Assembly: GCF_027587205.1 (NCBI RefSeq)
Contig: NZ_JAPDOD010000044.1
Location: 12,904 to 76,903 of the forward strand
Direction of reading: 5' to 3'
Length of the DNA: 64,000 nt
From: Solirubrobacter ginsenosidimutans
GTDB lineage: Bacteria > Actinomycetota > Thermoleophilia > Solirubrobacterales > Solirubrobacteraceae
Within the stretch, counting starts at the first letter, position 1. The number at the start of each line of letters is the position of its first letter. The position numbers and the translations under genes are program-made. The notes below the pieces were generated by a model. The model saw nothing but the letters and a program-made list of their open reading frames with translations, did not search any database and was not told where the DNA came from. Positions 7,803-19,498 of this stretch are shown here, piece after piece.

Positions 7803-9215
7803 ATGCAGTCCCAAACCCGCGACTCCCGCTGGCTGGCCCTCGTGGTCCTCTGCGCGGGGATGCTGATGGTCATCCTCGATCAAACGATCGTGAACGTGGC
7901 CCTGCCGACCATCCAGGAAGACCTCGGCTTCTCGGCCTCCGGGCTGGCCTGGGTCGTCAACGCGTACCTGATCGCCTTCGGCGGCTTGCTGCTGCTCGCC
8001 GGCCGGCTCGGTGATCTGATCGGGCGGCGGACGATCTTCCTCGCCGGCCTCACCGTCTTCACCTTGGCCTCGCTCTTGTGCGGCTTGTCGGGCTCGCCCG
8101 AGATGCTGATCGCCGCGCGCTTCGTCCAGGGCGTCGGCGGGGCGCTCAGCTCCGCCGTGATCCTCGGGATGATCGTGACGATGTTCCCCTCACCCGGTGA
8201 GCAGGGCAAGGCGATCGGCGTCTTCGCCTTCGTCACCTCGGCCGGCGCGTCGATCGGCCTGCTCCTCGGCGGCGTTCTGACCCAGGCACTGAGCTGGCAC
8301 TGGATCTTCTTCGTCAACGTCCCGATCGGCGCCGCGACGCTGCTGTTCGCTCTGCGCCTGCTCGAGCACGAGCGCGGCGTAGGCCTGCGCGAGGGCGCCG
8401 ATGTGCCTGGCGCCGTGCTGGTCACCAGCGCGCTGATGCTCGGCGTCTACACGATCGTCGATGCGCATTCGTTCGCGCTGGGCGCCATCTCAGTGGTGCT
8501 GCTGGCGGGGTTCGTCTGGCGCCAGGCCACCGCCTCACGCCCGCTCCTGCGGCTCGGCATCCTGCGCTCGCGCAACGTCGCCGGCGCCAACGTCGTGCAG
8601 ATGCTGATGATCGCCGGGATGCTCGGCGTGTTCTTCCTCGCCGTCCTCTACCTGCAGCGAGTGCTGGGCTACGACGCCGTTCGCACCGGCGCGGCGTTCC
8701 TGCCGATCTCGCTGTCGATCGGCGTGCTCTCGCTCGGCTTCTCCGCCCGCCTCAACGCTCGCTTCGGCCCGCGCAACGTGCTGCTTCCGGCCCTCGCGTC
8801 GATGACCGCCGGCCTGTTGCTGCTCTCGCGCGTGCCGGTCGACGGCCAGTACGTGTCCGACCTGTTGCCGGCGATGATCCTGCTCGGGATCGGCGGCGGC
8901 CTCGCGTTCCCCGCCCTGATGACCCTCGCGATGTCCAGCGCCGCGCCGGAGGACTCCGGCCTCGCCTCGGGCCTCGTCAACACCACGCAGCAGGTCGGCG
9001 GCGCGCTCGGCCTCGCGATCCTGGCGACGGTGGCCGAGAACCGCACGGGCGACGCGACCTCCGCCGCCGCGCTGGTCGACGGCTACGGCGCCGCGTTCAC
9101 CGTCGCCGCGGGCCTCGTGCTCGCCGCGCTCGTGGTCGGGATCGTCGTGCTGCGCCCATCGCGCGTGGCGACGGCGGGTGCCGAGGCAGCCGAGCCGGTC
9201 GTCGTCACCGGCTGA
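7803..9215 (+). CDS. MFS drug exporter, DHA2 (14-helix, EmrB-like) family
   Basis: About 470 residues with fourteen hydrophobic segments, the DHA2 proton antiporter layout. Motifs: MLMVILDQTIVNVALPTIQEDL (motif D1, helix 1), GGLLLLAGRLGDLIGRRTIF (motif A, loop 2-3), and ASIGLLLGGVLTQALSWHWIFFVNVPIG (motif C, helices 5-6). I prefer the ATG at 7803, eight bases after a perfect AGGAGG (7789-7794), over the in-frame GTG at 7776. Likely exports a toxic small molecule under control of the upstream MarR repressor. Ligand unknown. Confidence 0.93.
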   Translation: MQSQTRDSRWLALVVLCAGMLMVILDQTIVNVALPTIQEDLGFSASGLAWVVNAYLIAFGGLLLLAGRLGDLIGRRTIFLAGLTVFTLASLLCGLSGSPEMLIAARFVQGVGGALSSAVILGMIVTMFPSPGEQGKAIGVFAFVTSAGASIGLLLGGVLTQALSWHWIFFVNVPIGAATLLFALRLLEHERGVGLREGADVPGAVLVTSALMLGVYTIVDAHSFALGAISVVLLAGFVWRQATASRPLLRLGILRSRNVAGANVVQMLMIAGMLGVFFLAVLYLQRVLGYDAVRTGAAFLPISLSIGVLSLGFSARLNARFGPRNVLLPALASMTAGLLLLSRVPVDGQYVSDLLPAMILLGIGGGLAFPALMTLAMSSAAPEDSGLASGLVNTTQQVGGALGLAILATVAENRTGDATSAAALVDGYGAAFTVAAGLVLAALVVGIVVLRPSRVATAGAEAAEPVVVTG

Positions 9216-9240
9216 CGCCGCCCCGCGACCCGCGTTGACC

Positions 9241-9322
9241 GGGGGGTGGTTTACGAACCTCCCCACATATGGGGACAAACGTCAGCCACCCCCTCGTCAA
9301 CGCTCCGACCCGAAAGCGCGAA
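9241..9322. repeat. Structured repeat, copy B
   Basis: Second copy of the element at 5254-5332. It reads GGGGGGTGG, ACGAACCTCCCCA, CATA, TGGGGAC, GTCAGCCACCCCC, GTCAACGC and CGAAAGCGCGAA. GGGGTGG pairs with CCACCCC and TCCCCA with TGGGGA. The outer stem is extended by GCGTTGAC (9232-9239) with GTCAACGC (9296-9303). It also contains GGGGACAAACGTCAGC, close to the core of the inverted repeat at 5140. Lies between the convergent exporter and uvrA genes. Confidence 0.5.
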
Positions 9323-9389
9323 GAGCGGCAACGCGCCAGCTCGCGAATTCGCGCTAAAGGTTCGCCCGGCGCGTGCCGATAAACGAATT

Positions 9390-9415
9390 AGACCGCCCGC
9401 CGAGGCGGTCTTTTT
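9390..9415 (+). terminator. Rho-independent terminator after the MFS gene
   Basis: Stem AGACCGCC / GGCGGTCT with a short CGCCGA-type loop, followed by a T-run (TTTTT at 9411-9415). It directs termination on the plus strand, ending the exporter transcript just before the convergent uvrA stop. On the other strand the hairpin is followed by only a short A/T stretch. Confidence 0.85.
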
Positions 9416-9419
9416 CGTT

Positions 9420-12320
<2,901 letters not shown>

Positions 12321-12361
12321 AAGACCGCCCTCCAGTCTATGACGGTGGCGGACGGAAAAAG

Positions 12362-12375
12362 CGAACTGGTGTTCG
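12362..12375. promoter_or_regulatory. LexA (SOS) box upstream of uvrA
   Basis: CGAACTGGTGTTCG matches the actinobacterial/Gram-positive LexA consensus CGAAC-N4-GTTCG at every fixed position. It lies 42 bp upstream of the uvrA start and just downstream of the M32 peptidase stop, so uvrA has its own SOS promoter although the gene upstream points the same way. Confidence 0.88.
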
Positions 12376-12384
12376 ACCCACCCG

Positions 12385-13929
12385 CTAGGAGCGGGGAACT
12401 CTGACCGGGGCGGTCAGCAACCCGGCATCCAGCAACTTGCCCTCGAGGTACTCGAGGAACGGATCGACCCGCAGTTCCTCTCCTGTGGCGCGCTTGAGCA
12501 GCTCGCGCGAGGTGTACTTGCGGCCCTGGCGGTGGATGTTGTCGCGCAGCCACTCGCGCAAGGGCGCGAAGTCGCCGGCGGCGATGCTCGCCTCGATCTC
12601 CGGGAGGTCGGTGGAGAGCGCGCGCCACAGCTGGGCGGACATCAGGTTCCCGATCGTGTAGGTCGGGAAGTAGCCGATCATCCCCGTGCCCCAGTGGATG
12701 TCCTGCAGCACGCCCTCCTTGAGCGAGGGCGTCTCGAGGCCGAGCAGCCGGTACGTGGCCTCGTTCCACGCCTCGGGCAGGTCCTTGACGGCCAGCCGCC
12801 CCTCGATCAGCGCCAGCTCGAGCTCGAACCGCAGCGCGATGTGCAGGTTGTACGTGGTCTCGTCGGCTTCGATCCGGATCAGGCTCAGGCGCACCTGATT
12901 GACGTTGCGGTAGAGCTGGGGCACCTCGATCGCCTCGAACGGGCCGCCGAGGTGCTTGCGCATCAGCGGGAGCGCGTATTCGCAGAAGGACCTCGAGCGG
13001 CCGACGAGGTTCTCCCACAGGCGCGACTGCGACTCGTGGACGCCGAGACCCGTTGCCTCGGCGAGCGTCGTGCGGTAGTGGCGCGGGTCCATCTGCGCCT
13101 CGTAGAGCCCGTGCCCGAACTCGTGCAGGCAGGAGTAGACCGCCATCGCCAGGTCGTCCTCCTCCCAGCGCGTCGTCACCCGCACGTCGGTATGGGCCAT
13201 GCTGCGCGCGAAGGGGTGCACGGCGGGATCGAGGCGCCAGTGCTCGGGGTCGTAGCCGACGGCCCGGAGCAACTCGTCCGCGAGGCCGCGCTGCGCGTCC
13301 TGCGGGAAGTGGCCGGGGAACACGCGGCCGTCCTCCCCCGCGGCCGCCGCCGCGCTGACGAGCGGGACGAGTTCCTGCTGGATCGTCGTGAAGATCTCTT
13401 TGACCTCTTCGGTCGTCAGGCTCGGCTCGTAGTCGTCGAGCAGCACGTCGTAGGGGTGCGCGAACTCCCCGCCGGCGTCGAAGCAGGCGATGTAGCGGTG
13501 GGTGAGGTCGAGGACGTGCTCGAGCGCCGGCGCGAAGCGGGCGAAGTCGGCCGCGTCGCGCGCCGCCATCCAGGCCTGCTGCGCGTGCGCGCCCGCGCTG
13601 GAGATCTCCGCCGCGAGCTCAGTCGGGACGTTGACCGCCTTGTGCTGGTCGCGCCGGAGGTTGCGGATCAGCGCCGCGTCGTCGGAATCCGGGTCCGCGC
13701 TCGCCTCGAAGGACTCGAGCGCGTCGAGCAGCTTGCCGAGCGCGGGATCGGTGATCCGGTCGTGGAGGATCCGCTCGAGCGCCGCGAACTGGTCGGCGCG
13801 CGCGTCGGCCCCGCCGGAGGGCATCATCGTGTTCTGGTCCCACAGGAGCAGGCCGCCGATGCCGCCGAGGTCGGCGATCTCGCCCGCCCGCCGGCGCAGC
13901 TCCGTCAGCTCGACGGGCTCGGCGCTCAT
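12385..13929 (-). CDS. M32 family metallocarboxypeptidase (Taq type)
   Basis: Zinc carboxypeptidase of about 514 residues, the normal M32 length. The zinc site HEXXH is present as [17 protein letters not shown], followed by [14 protein letters not shown] with the third ligand Glu. Other family blocks are [18 protein letters not shown] and [25 protein letters not shown]. The frame is open upstream to 14130; I use the ATG at 13929, whose bases overlap the stop of the DivIVA-like gene (ATGA). Cytoplasmic, no signal peptide. Confidence 0.95.
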   Translation of the reverse strand: MSAEPVELTELRRRAGEIADLGGIGGLLLWDQNTMMPSGGADARADQFAALERILHDRITDPALGKLLDALESFEASADPDSDDAALIRNLRRDQHKAVNVPTELAAEISSAGAHAQQAWMAARDAADFARFAPALEHVLDLTHRYIACFDAGGEFAHPYDVLLDDYEPSLTTEEVKEIFTTIQQELVPLVSAAAAAGEDGRVFPGHFPQDAQRGLADELLRAVGYDPEHWRLDPAVHPFARSMAHTDVRVTTRWEEDDLAMAVYSCLHEFGHGLYEAQMDPRHYRTTLAEATGLGVHESQSRLWENLVGRSRSFCEYALPLMRKHLGGPFEAIEVPQLYRNVNQVRLSLIRIEADETTYNLHIALRFELELALIEGRLAVKDLPEAWNEATYRLLGLETPSLKEGVLQDIHWGTGMIGYFPTYTIGNLMSAQLWRALSTDLPEIEASIAAGDFAPLREWLRDNIHRQGRKYTSRELLKRATGEELRVDPFLEYLEGKLLDAGLLTAPVRVPRS

Positions 13930-14879
13930 CGACCCGCTCGCGCGTACACGTCGTCGAGCAGCGCTTCGATGTCGGGCAGCTCGAAGTGCTCCTCGAGGAA
14001 GATGCGCGTGTCGTCGCGCGGGCTGCCGCCAAGGGCCATGTTGAGGGCGATCAGCCGCGCGCCGGCTTCGTCCGGGACGGCATCGCCGGCCGGCGCGGCA
14101 TCGAAGAGCGCCTCGGCGGGCGCGGGCCAATCGGGGGCGTCAGGGGCGGAGAGGGGCGGAGTTTCGTGGGCGGCGCTCTCGGCTTCGGGGCTCGGCGAGA
14201 CGGAGTCCGGCGAAGTGGGCGCGTCGGCGACCGGGCCTGGCGAGTCGGCGCCCGGTGCGTCGGGGCTCGGCGAGGTGGGGCTTGGCGAGGCGGGGCTCGG
14301 TGCTTGCTCCCCGTCGGCGGGCGTCGGGACCGTGGGCTCCGTCGCGGCGCGCGGCGGGACGGGGCTCGGGAGATCCGCAGGCGGCTCGGCGCTCGAGGCG
14401 TCCGTCGGCGGTGCGGCCGCGCCCGGCAGGTCGACACCGCGCGGGTCCGTCGCATCGCCCGCGGCGGCCGGCGGCGGCGCGGCGGCACGCGGTTCGCCCA
14501 GGGTCGCCGCGGACTGGAGTTCGGCGAGGCCTTCGACGAGGCGTTCGCCTGACGTGCGCAGTGCGGAGAGCAGGCGGGTGAGCTCGGACTCGAGGGCGTC
14601 GAGCTTGCCGAGCATGCCGTCGGCGGCGGCCTGGACGCGCGCGACGTGGTCGGAGGCTTCGGTGCCGGCGGTGGCGCGCATCTCGGCGGCGCCGCGCTCG
14701 GCCGCGGCGAGGATCAGACGGACCTGCTCGGAGGTGCTGTCGGCCATCGAGGGCGCGGGCGCGTGGGCGCGCGCCTCGAACTCGTCAGCCACGCGGCGGA
14801 GGTGCTCGTCCACGGCGGCCGGGTCGTAACCGCGGCGGCCGGTGGGGAAGTCTCGGCGTTCGATCCGGTCCCGATCCAC
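13926..14879 (-). CDS. DivIVA-domain protein with long acidic Pro/Ala-rich region
   Basis: About 317 residues starting at GTG 14879. The N-terminus IERRDFPTGRRGYDPAAVDEHLRRVADEF is the DivIVA/GpsB membrane-targeting motif, followed by a coiled coil (about 45-125) containing LILAAAERGAAEM. A low-complexity Pro/Ser/Ala/Asp segment (about 130-260) leads to a conserved tail ([38 protein letters not shown]). Such proteins organise cell pole and wall growth in actinobacteria. The stop overlaps the M32 start by four bases. The GTG start is chosen because it just precedes the DivIVA motif. Confidence 0.78.
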   Translation of the reverse strand: MDRDRIERRDFPTGRRGYDPAAVDEHLRRVADEFEARAHAPAPSMADSTSEQVRLILAAAERGAAEMRATAGTEASDHVARVQAAADGMLGKLDALESELTRLLSALRTSGERLVEGLAELQSAATLGEPRAAAPPPAAAGDATDPRGVDLPGAAAPPTDASSAEPPADLPSPVPPRAATEPTVPTPADGEQAPSPASPSPTSPSPDAPGADSPGPVADAPTSPDSVSPSPEAESAAHETPPLSAPDAPDWPAPAEALFDAAPAGDAVPDEAGARLIALNMALGGSPRDDTRIFLEEHFELPDIEALLDDVYARAGR

Positions 14880-14910
14880 GACCGCTGAGGATAGGGAGCC
14901 CGGCGGTCGA

Positions 14911-15708
14911 TCACGGCAGCTGGACGGAGCCGTCCGCCGCGCGGACCACCAAGCCGTCGCGCTCGAGGCCGGCGACGGCGCGGGCCAGGCGCTCGCCCGA
15001 GACCGGCGGCTCCTCACCCGCGAGCAGCGCCGCGACCACCCGCCCACGCGCCCAGCGGTCGGTGTCCTCGAACCGCACTCCCCCACGCCGGCGCGGCTCC
15101 GCGGGCAGCGGACCGCCGCACCCGGCGGCGACCGGGCACTCCGGACACACGGGCACGCGCGGCCGGCACACCACGGCGCCGAGCTCCATCATCGCCTGGT
15201 TGAACGTCGCCGCCCGGCCGGCGGGCACCAGCGTCGCCGCCCGCGCGGCGAGCTCGCGCTCAGAACGGACCACGCCGTCACGGCGCGACAGCACCCGCCG
15301 CACGTTGGTGTCGACCGCCGCGACCTGCACGTCCCACGCGAACGACGACACGGCCGCCGCGGTGTACGGCCCCACCCCGGGCAACACGGTCAGATCATCG
15401 GGCCACCCCGATGACGCGACCACCCGCGCCGCGTTCTGCAGCGCCAACGCGCGCCGGTTATAGCCCAGCCCGCTCCAGAGCGCCAAGACCTCACGCGCGG
15501 GCGCGTCCGCGAGCGCCGCCGCGTCCGGGAACCGCTCCAGCCAGCGCTCGTAGTACGGCACCACCCGCAGCGCCTGCGTCTGCTGGAGCATCACCTCGCT
15601 CACGAGCAGCGCGTACGGATCGCGGGTGGCGCGCCACGGCAACGGCCGCCGCACCCGCTCGTACCACTCCAACAACGCGCCGACGTCCACGCCGCAGACG
15701 GTACTCAT
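14911..15708 (-). CDS. mutY: A/G-specific adenine glycosylase, short form
   Basis: Excises adenine opposite 8-oxoguanine. 265 residues. Helix-hairpin-helix GPYTAAAVSSFAWD, catalytic residues in SEVMLQQTQ (Glu) and AAVDTNVRRVLSR (Asp), and a 4Fe-4S motif C-x6-C-x2-C-x5-C (CRPRVPVCPECPVAAGC). The protein stops soon after the Fe-S loop, so the C-terminal NUDIX-like domain that reads 8-oxoG in E. coli MutY (about 350 residues) is absent; a short winged-helix-like tail is present instead. Divergent from the GH78 gene. Confidence 0.93.
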   Translation of the reverse strand: MSTVCGVDVGALLEWYERVRRPLPWRATRDPYALLVSEVMLQQTQALRVVPYYERWLERFPDAAALADAPAREVLALWSGLGYNRRALALQNAARVVASSGWPDDLTVLPGVGPYTAAAVSSFAWDVQVAAVDTNVRRVLSRRDGVVRSERELAARAATLVPAGRAATFNQAMMELGAVVCRPRVPVCPECPVAAGCGGPLPAEPRRRGGVRFEDTDRWARGRVVAALLAGEEPPVSGERLARAVAGLERDGLVVRAADGSVQLP

Positions 15709-15723
15709 GCTGACGGTTGTCGT

Positions 15724-15780
15724 TTGCGTTCGAACGTGATCGTTTTATACGATTCGCGCTCTAGTTCACGCAGGGAGGAG
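15724..15780 (+). promoter_or_regulatory. Putative promoter and operator of the GH78 gene
   Basis: A -35-like TTGCGT (15724-15729) and -10-like TATACG (15746-15751) are 16 bp apart. A small palindrome ATCGT-TTTAT-ACGAT (15739-15753) overlaps the -10 and could be an operator. A strong ribosome-binding site GGAGGAG precedes the GTG start at 15786. Confidence 0.45.
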
Positions 15781-15785
15781 AGAAA

Positions 15786-18700
15786 GTGTTCTCACGTGCC
15801 TTCGCCGGCGCGGCGCTGGTCGCTGCGCTGGTGGTGCCGTCGACGGCGTCAGCCGCTCCGCTGACCGTCAGCGGGCTCACGGCAGACCGCCAATCCGAGC
15901 CGCTCGGCCTGGGCGATGCCCGCCCGTCGCTCGGGTGGAAGCTGACCGGCGACGGCCGCGGTCGCGAGCAGTCCGCCTACCAGGTGATCGTCTCCAAGGA
16001 CGGCGCCGACGTCTGGGACAGCGGCGAGGTGCACTCGTCGGCGTCGGCGAACGTGCCGTTCGGCGGCCCCGCCCTGGCCTCGGGCACGAAGTACGCCTGG
16101 AAGGTCCGCGTGTGGGACGAGACGGGCGCGCCCAGTGCCTACAGCGCGCCCGCGACGCTCGAGACCGGCCTCCTGCAGCAGAGCGACTGGACCGCGAAGT
16201 GGATCGGCGCGCCCGCGAACGACCTGAACTTCAGCGGCGACAAGTGGATCTGGTTCACGAACGACGACGCGACGAACAACATGCCGGCGAACACGCGCTA
16301 CCTGCGCGCGTCGGTCAACCTCGCCGCCGCACCCACCGAGGCGCGTTTCCTCTTCACCGTCGACGACGAGGCGATCGTCTACGTCAATGGCACGCAGGTC
16401 ATCGATACCAAGGCGATCCGCGACGCCGACGAGAACGCCTGGCAGAAGGCGAAACTCCTCGATGTCACAAGCCTCCTGCACCAGGGCGCCAACACGCTCG
16501 CCGTCCAGGTCAAGAACCGCCTCAATCAGAACGGCGCCCAGACGCCCGGCGGCTTCATCGCCCGCCTCAAGGCCGACACCACCACGCTTGACACGTCCAG
16601 CGCCTGGAAGTCGAGCACGACCGGCCCGGACGGCTGGCAGCAGCCCGGATTCGATGACACTGCGTGGACGCCCGCGCGCGAGCTCGCCACCTATGGCAGC
16701 GGACCGTGGGGCGCGAATGTCAGCCTTCCGCCGCAGCCGAGCCCGTACCTGCGCAAGGAGTTCAACGCCGCCAAAGCGATCGCCGACGCCCGCCTGTACG
16801 TCTCGGCGCTCGGTCTGTATGAGGTCCGCATCAACGGGTCCAAGGTCGGCGACGCCGTGCTCGCGCCCGGCTGGACGGAGTACTCCAAGCGCGTCCCGTC
16901 ACAGACCTACGATGTCACAAGCCTCGTCAAGCAGGGCGCGAACGCCATCGGCGCCGTGCTCGGCGACGGCTGGTACGCCGGGCGCCTGCAGGGCGGTCGC
17001 ACGTGGGGCACCAACCCCGGCCTGATCGCGCAGCTGAAGCTCACCTACACCGACGGCACCACCGCCCGCATCGCCACCGACAACACGTGGCAGGCCGGCC
17101 GCGGCGGCCTGCAGGCCACGAGCATCTACGACGGTGAGACCTACGACGCCCGCCTCGACAGGCCCGGCTGGGACCAGCCGAACTTCGCCGGCAACTGGCC
17201 CAACGCCGTCGAGCGCACCGAGACGACCGCGGTCGAGCCCTCCCAGGCCCCGCCGATCCGGGTCCTGCAGACGCTCCAGCCGGTCAAGGTCACCCAGCCC
17301 ACGGCCGGCACCACGATCTACGACCTCGGGCAGAACTTCGCCGGCTGGGCGCGCATCACCGCCCACGGCGCCGCCGGCACGACGATCAAGCTCCGCTTCG
17401 GCGAGATCCTCAACCAGGACGGCACGCTCTACACCACCAACCTGCGCTCGGCGCTGCAGACGGACACGTACACGCTGAGAGGCGGGGCCGAGGAGACCTA
17501 CGAGCCCCGTTTCACCTACCACGGCTTCCGCTACGTCGAGGTGACCGGCGGGACCGTCGACTCCCTCGAGGGTCGCGAGGTCAGCTCCGACCTCCCCGAC
17601 TACGGCACGTTCACGAGCAGCAACCCGCTGGTCAACCAGATCCAGAGCGCGATCCGCTGGGGCCAGCGCTCGAACTTCCTCGGCGTGCCGAGCGATGCCA
17701 GCCAGCGCGACGAGCGCCTCGGCTGGACCGGTGACATCCAGGCCTTCGCCTCCACCGGCGCGTTCAACGAGGACGCCAGCGGCTTCCTCGGCCAGTGGAT
17801 GCAGACGATGCGCGACAGCCAGACCGCGGCGGGCGCCTTCCCGGACGTCGCGCCGGTCACCTGCTGCGGCGAGGGCACCGCGGGCTGGGGCGACGCGGGC
17901 ACCGTCGTGCCGTGGGCGCTGTACCGCCGCTACGGCGACCCCCGCGTCCTGCAGGCCAACTACGACGCGATGACCCGCTGGATCGCCTACCTGAAGGCCA
18001 ACAGCAGCAACCTGATCCGCCCCAACCAGGGCTACGGCGACTGGCTCGCGCCCGACGGGTCCACCCCGCTGGACTTCATCGGCACCGCGTTCTTCGCCTA
18101 CAGCACCGACATCGTCCGCCAGGCCGCGCAGGTGCTGGGCAAGGACGAGGACGCCGCCACGTACGCGTCGCTCTACAGCCAGATCAAGAGCGCGTTCGAC
18201 GCCCGCTGGGTACACGCGGACGGCACCGTCGGCTCGAACTCCCAGACCAGCTATGTGCTCGCGCTGAAGTTCGGCCTGGTTCCGGACAACCTCAAGACGC
18301 AGGCCTTCAACCGCCTCGTCGACGACGTCGTCAGCCGCGGCGATCACCTCAGCACCGGCTTCCTCGGCACCCCGTTCCTGCTCTCCGTGCTCCAGGACGG
18401 CGGCCGCGGCGACGTCGCCTACAAGATCCTCACGCAGGACTCCTACCCGAGCTGGGGCTACATGATGGGCCGCGGCGGGACGACGATCTGGGAGCGCTGG
18501 GACGGCATCCGCCCCGACGGCTCGCTCCAGGACGCCGGCATGAACTCGTTCAACCACTACGGCCTGGGTTCGATCGGCGACTGGCTCTACGACAGCGTCG
18601 GCGGTCTCGCCCCGCAGACGCCGGGCTACAAGACGCAGCTGGTCAAGCCGTCGACCGGCGCGGAGCTAAGCAGCGCGTCGAGCGCCGTCAAGACGAACTA

Positions 18701-19355
18701 CGGCGACGCGAAGACGAGCTGGTCGCGCGACGCCGCCGGGCGCCTGAGCATCGACGTCGACGTCCCGGTCAACACCCGGGCGGAGGTCCATGTGCCGCTG
18801 ACCGACGGGCAGCAGGCGCTCGAGAGCGGCAAGCCCGCCGCGCAGCAGCCCGGCGTGACCTACAAGGGCACAAGCAATGGCGACGCCGTGTACGAGGTCG
18901 GCAGCGGCAGCTACCGCTTCCTGGCGGCGATCGTCGATGCCACCAGCGTCAACGGCGACGTCACCGCGCGGGTTCCGGCCACGCTCGCCCTGACGCTGAA
19001 TTCCCCGGTGTCGTTCGGCGCCCTGACGCCCGGCGTGGCCAAGGACTACACCGCGGACCTCGCGGCCTCCGTCACCAGCACCGCCGGCGACGCTGCCCTG
19101 ACCGTCCACGACCCGAGCGCCACCGCCCCCGGGCACCTGGTCAACGGCGCCTTCGCCCTCCCCCAGGCGCTGAAGCTCAACGGCACCGCGGTCGCGGGTG
19201 CGAGCAACCCCACTCAGCTCGCGACCTGGACCGGCCCGGTCAGCAATGACCCGGTCACGGTCCACCTCCTGCAGCCGGTCGCCGCGACCGACCCGCTGCG
19301 CACCGGCAGTTACACCAAGACGCTCACGTTCACGCTGAGCACTACGACCCCGTAG
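15786..19355 (+). CDS. Secreted alpha-L-rhamnosidase (GH78) with extra C-terminal domain
   Basis: 1,189 residues. Signal peptide (FSRAFAGAALVAALVVPSTASAAP), then an Fn3/Bac_rhamnosid_N region starting LTADRQSEPLGLGDARPSLGWKL, a PA14-like beta-sandwich (WFTNDDATNN), the carbohydrate-binding part (YLRKEFN, LYEVRINGSKVGD), and the (alpha/alpha)6 catalytic domain from about residue 600 (FLGVPSDASQRDERLGWTGDIQAFA with the catalytic acids; TTIWERWDGIRPDG). The last 140 residues (from ATLALTLNSPVSFGALTPGVAKDY) form a module shared with the phosphatase at 37.4 kb. Releases rhamnose from plant or microbial glycans outside the cell. Confidence 0.93.
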   Translation: MFSRAFAGAALVAALVVPSTASAAPLTVSGLTADRQSEPLGLGDARPSLGWKLTGDGRGREQSAYQVIVSKDGADVWDSGEVHSSASANVPFGGPALASGTKYAWKVRVWDETGAPSAYSAPATLETGLLQQSDWTAKWIGAPANDLNFSGDKWIWFTNDDATNNMPANTRYLRASVNLAAAPTEARFLFTVDDEAIVYVNGTQVIDTKAIRDADENAWQKAKLLDVTSLLHQGANTLAVQVKNRLNQNGAQTPGGFIARLKADTTTLDTSSAWKSSTTGPDGWQQPGFDDTAWTPARELATYGSGPWGANVSLPPQPSPYLRKEFNAAKAIADARLYVSALGLYEVRINGSKVGDAVLAPGWTEYSKRVPSQTYDVTSLVKQGANAIGAVLGDGWYAGRLQGGRTWGTNPGLIAQLKLTYTDGTTARIATDNTWQAGRGGLQATSIYDGETYDARLDRPGWDQPNFAGNWPNAVERTETTAVEPSQAPPIRVLQTLQPVKVTQPTAGTTIYDLGQNFAGWARITAHGAAGTTIKLRFGEILNQDGTLYTTNLRSALQTDTYTLRGGAEETYEPRFTYHGFRYVEVTGGTVDSLEGREVSSDLPDYGTFTSSNPLVNQIQSAIRWGQRSNFLGVPSDASQRDERLGWTGDIQAFASTGAFNEDASGFLGQWMQTMRDSQTAAGAFPDVAPVTCCGEGTAGWGDAGTVVPWALYRRYGDPRVLQANYDAMTRWIAYLKANSSNLIRPNQGYGDWLAPDGSTPLDFIGTAFFAYSTDIVRQAAQVLGKDEDAATYASLYSQIKSAFDARWVHADGTVGSNSQTSYVLALKFGLVPDNLKTQAFNRLVDDVVSRGDHLSTGFLGTPFLLSVLQDGGRGDVAYKILTQDSYPSWGYMMGRGGTTIWERWDGIRPDGSLQDAGMNSFNHYGLGSIGDWLYDSVGGLAPQTPGYKTQLVKPSTGAELSSASSAVKTNYGDAKTSWSRDAAGRLSIDVDVPVNTRAEVHVPLTDGQQALESGKPAAQQPGVTYKGTSNGDAVYEVGSGSYRFLAAIVDATSVNGDVTARVPATLALTLNSPVSFGALTPGVAKDYTADLAASVTSTAGDAALTVHDPSATAPGHLVNGAFALPQALKLNGTAVAGASNPTQLATWTGPVSNDPVTVHLLQPVAATDPLRTGSYTKTLTFTLSTTTP

Positions 19356-19387
19356 GGCACACCCGGCTCCGTCTACCACGCATTCCG

Positions 19388-19458
19388 GCGGGCCCGGCCC
19401 GCCGCTGCCGGGCCCCGGCAGGCACACACGTACAACCAGTATGCGACGTGCCTGCCGG
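19388..19458. terminator. Hairpin cluster between convergent genes, probable bidirectional terminator
   Basis: Contains the palindromes GGCGGGCC/GGCCCGCC and GCCGG/CCGGC, then an 11-bp perfect inverted repeat CCGGCAGGCAC (19415-19425) and GTGCCTGCCGG (19448-19458) around a 22-base loop. No T-run, so termination would be hairpin- or Rho-assisted. Confidence 0.55.
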
Positions 19459-19498
19459 TGCTGGCAGCGACGACCCGTGATCTGGCCGGCGATGCCCG

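Noticed and set aside
9231..9303. GTTGAC ... GTCAAC as an integron attC site
   Set aside because: The ends do not fit RYYYAAC/GTTRRRY, no integrase or cassette array is present, and the arms are explained by the outer stem of repeat copy B.
12385..14130. Longer N-terminus (67 extra residues) for the M32 peptidase
   Set aside because: The extra part is Arg-rich and overlaps the DivIVA-like gene in another frame; the ATG at 13929 overlaps that gene's stop in the usual coupled fashion.
15728..15736. GTTCGAAC as a LexA box before the rhamnosidase
   Set aside because: The half-sites are in the reverse order and spacing for CGAAC-N4-GTTCG; not an SOS site.
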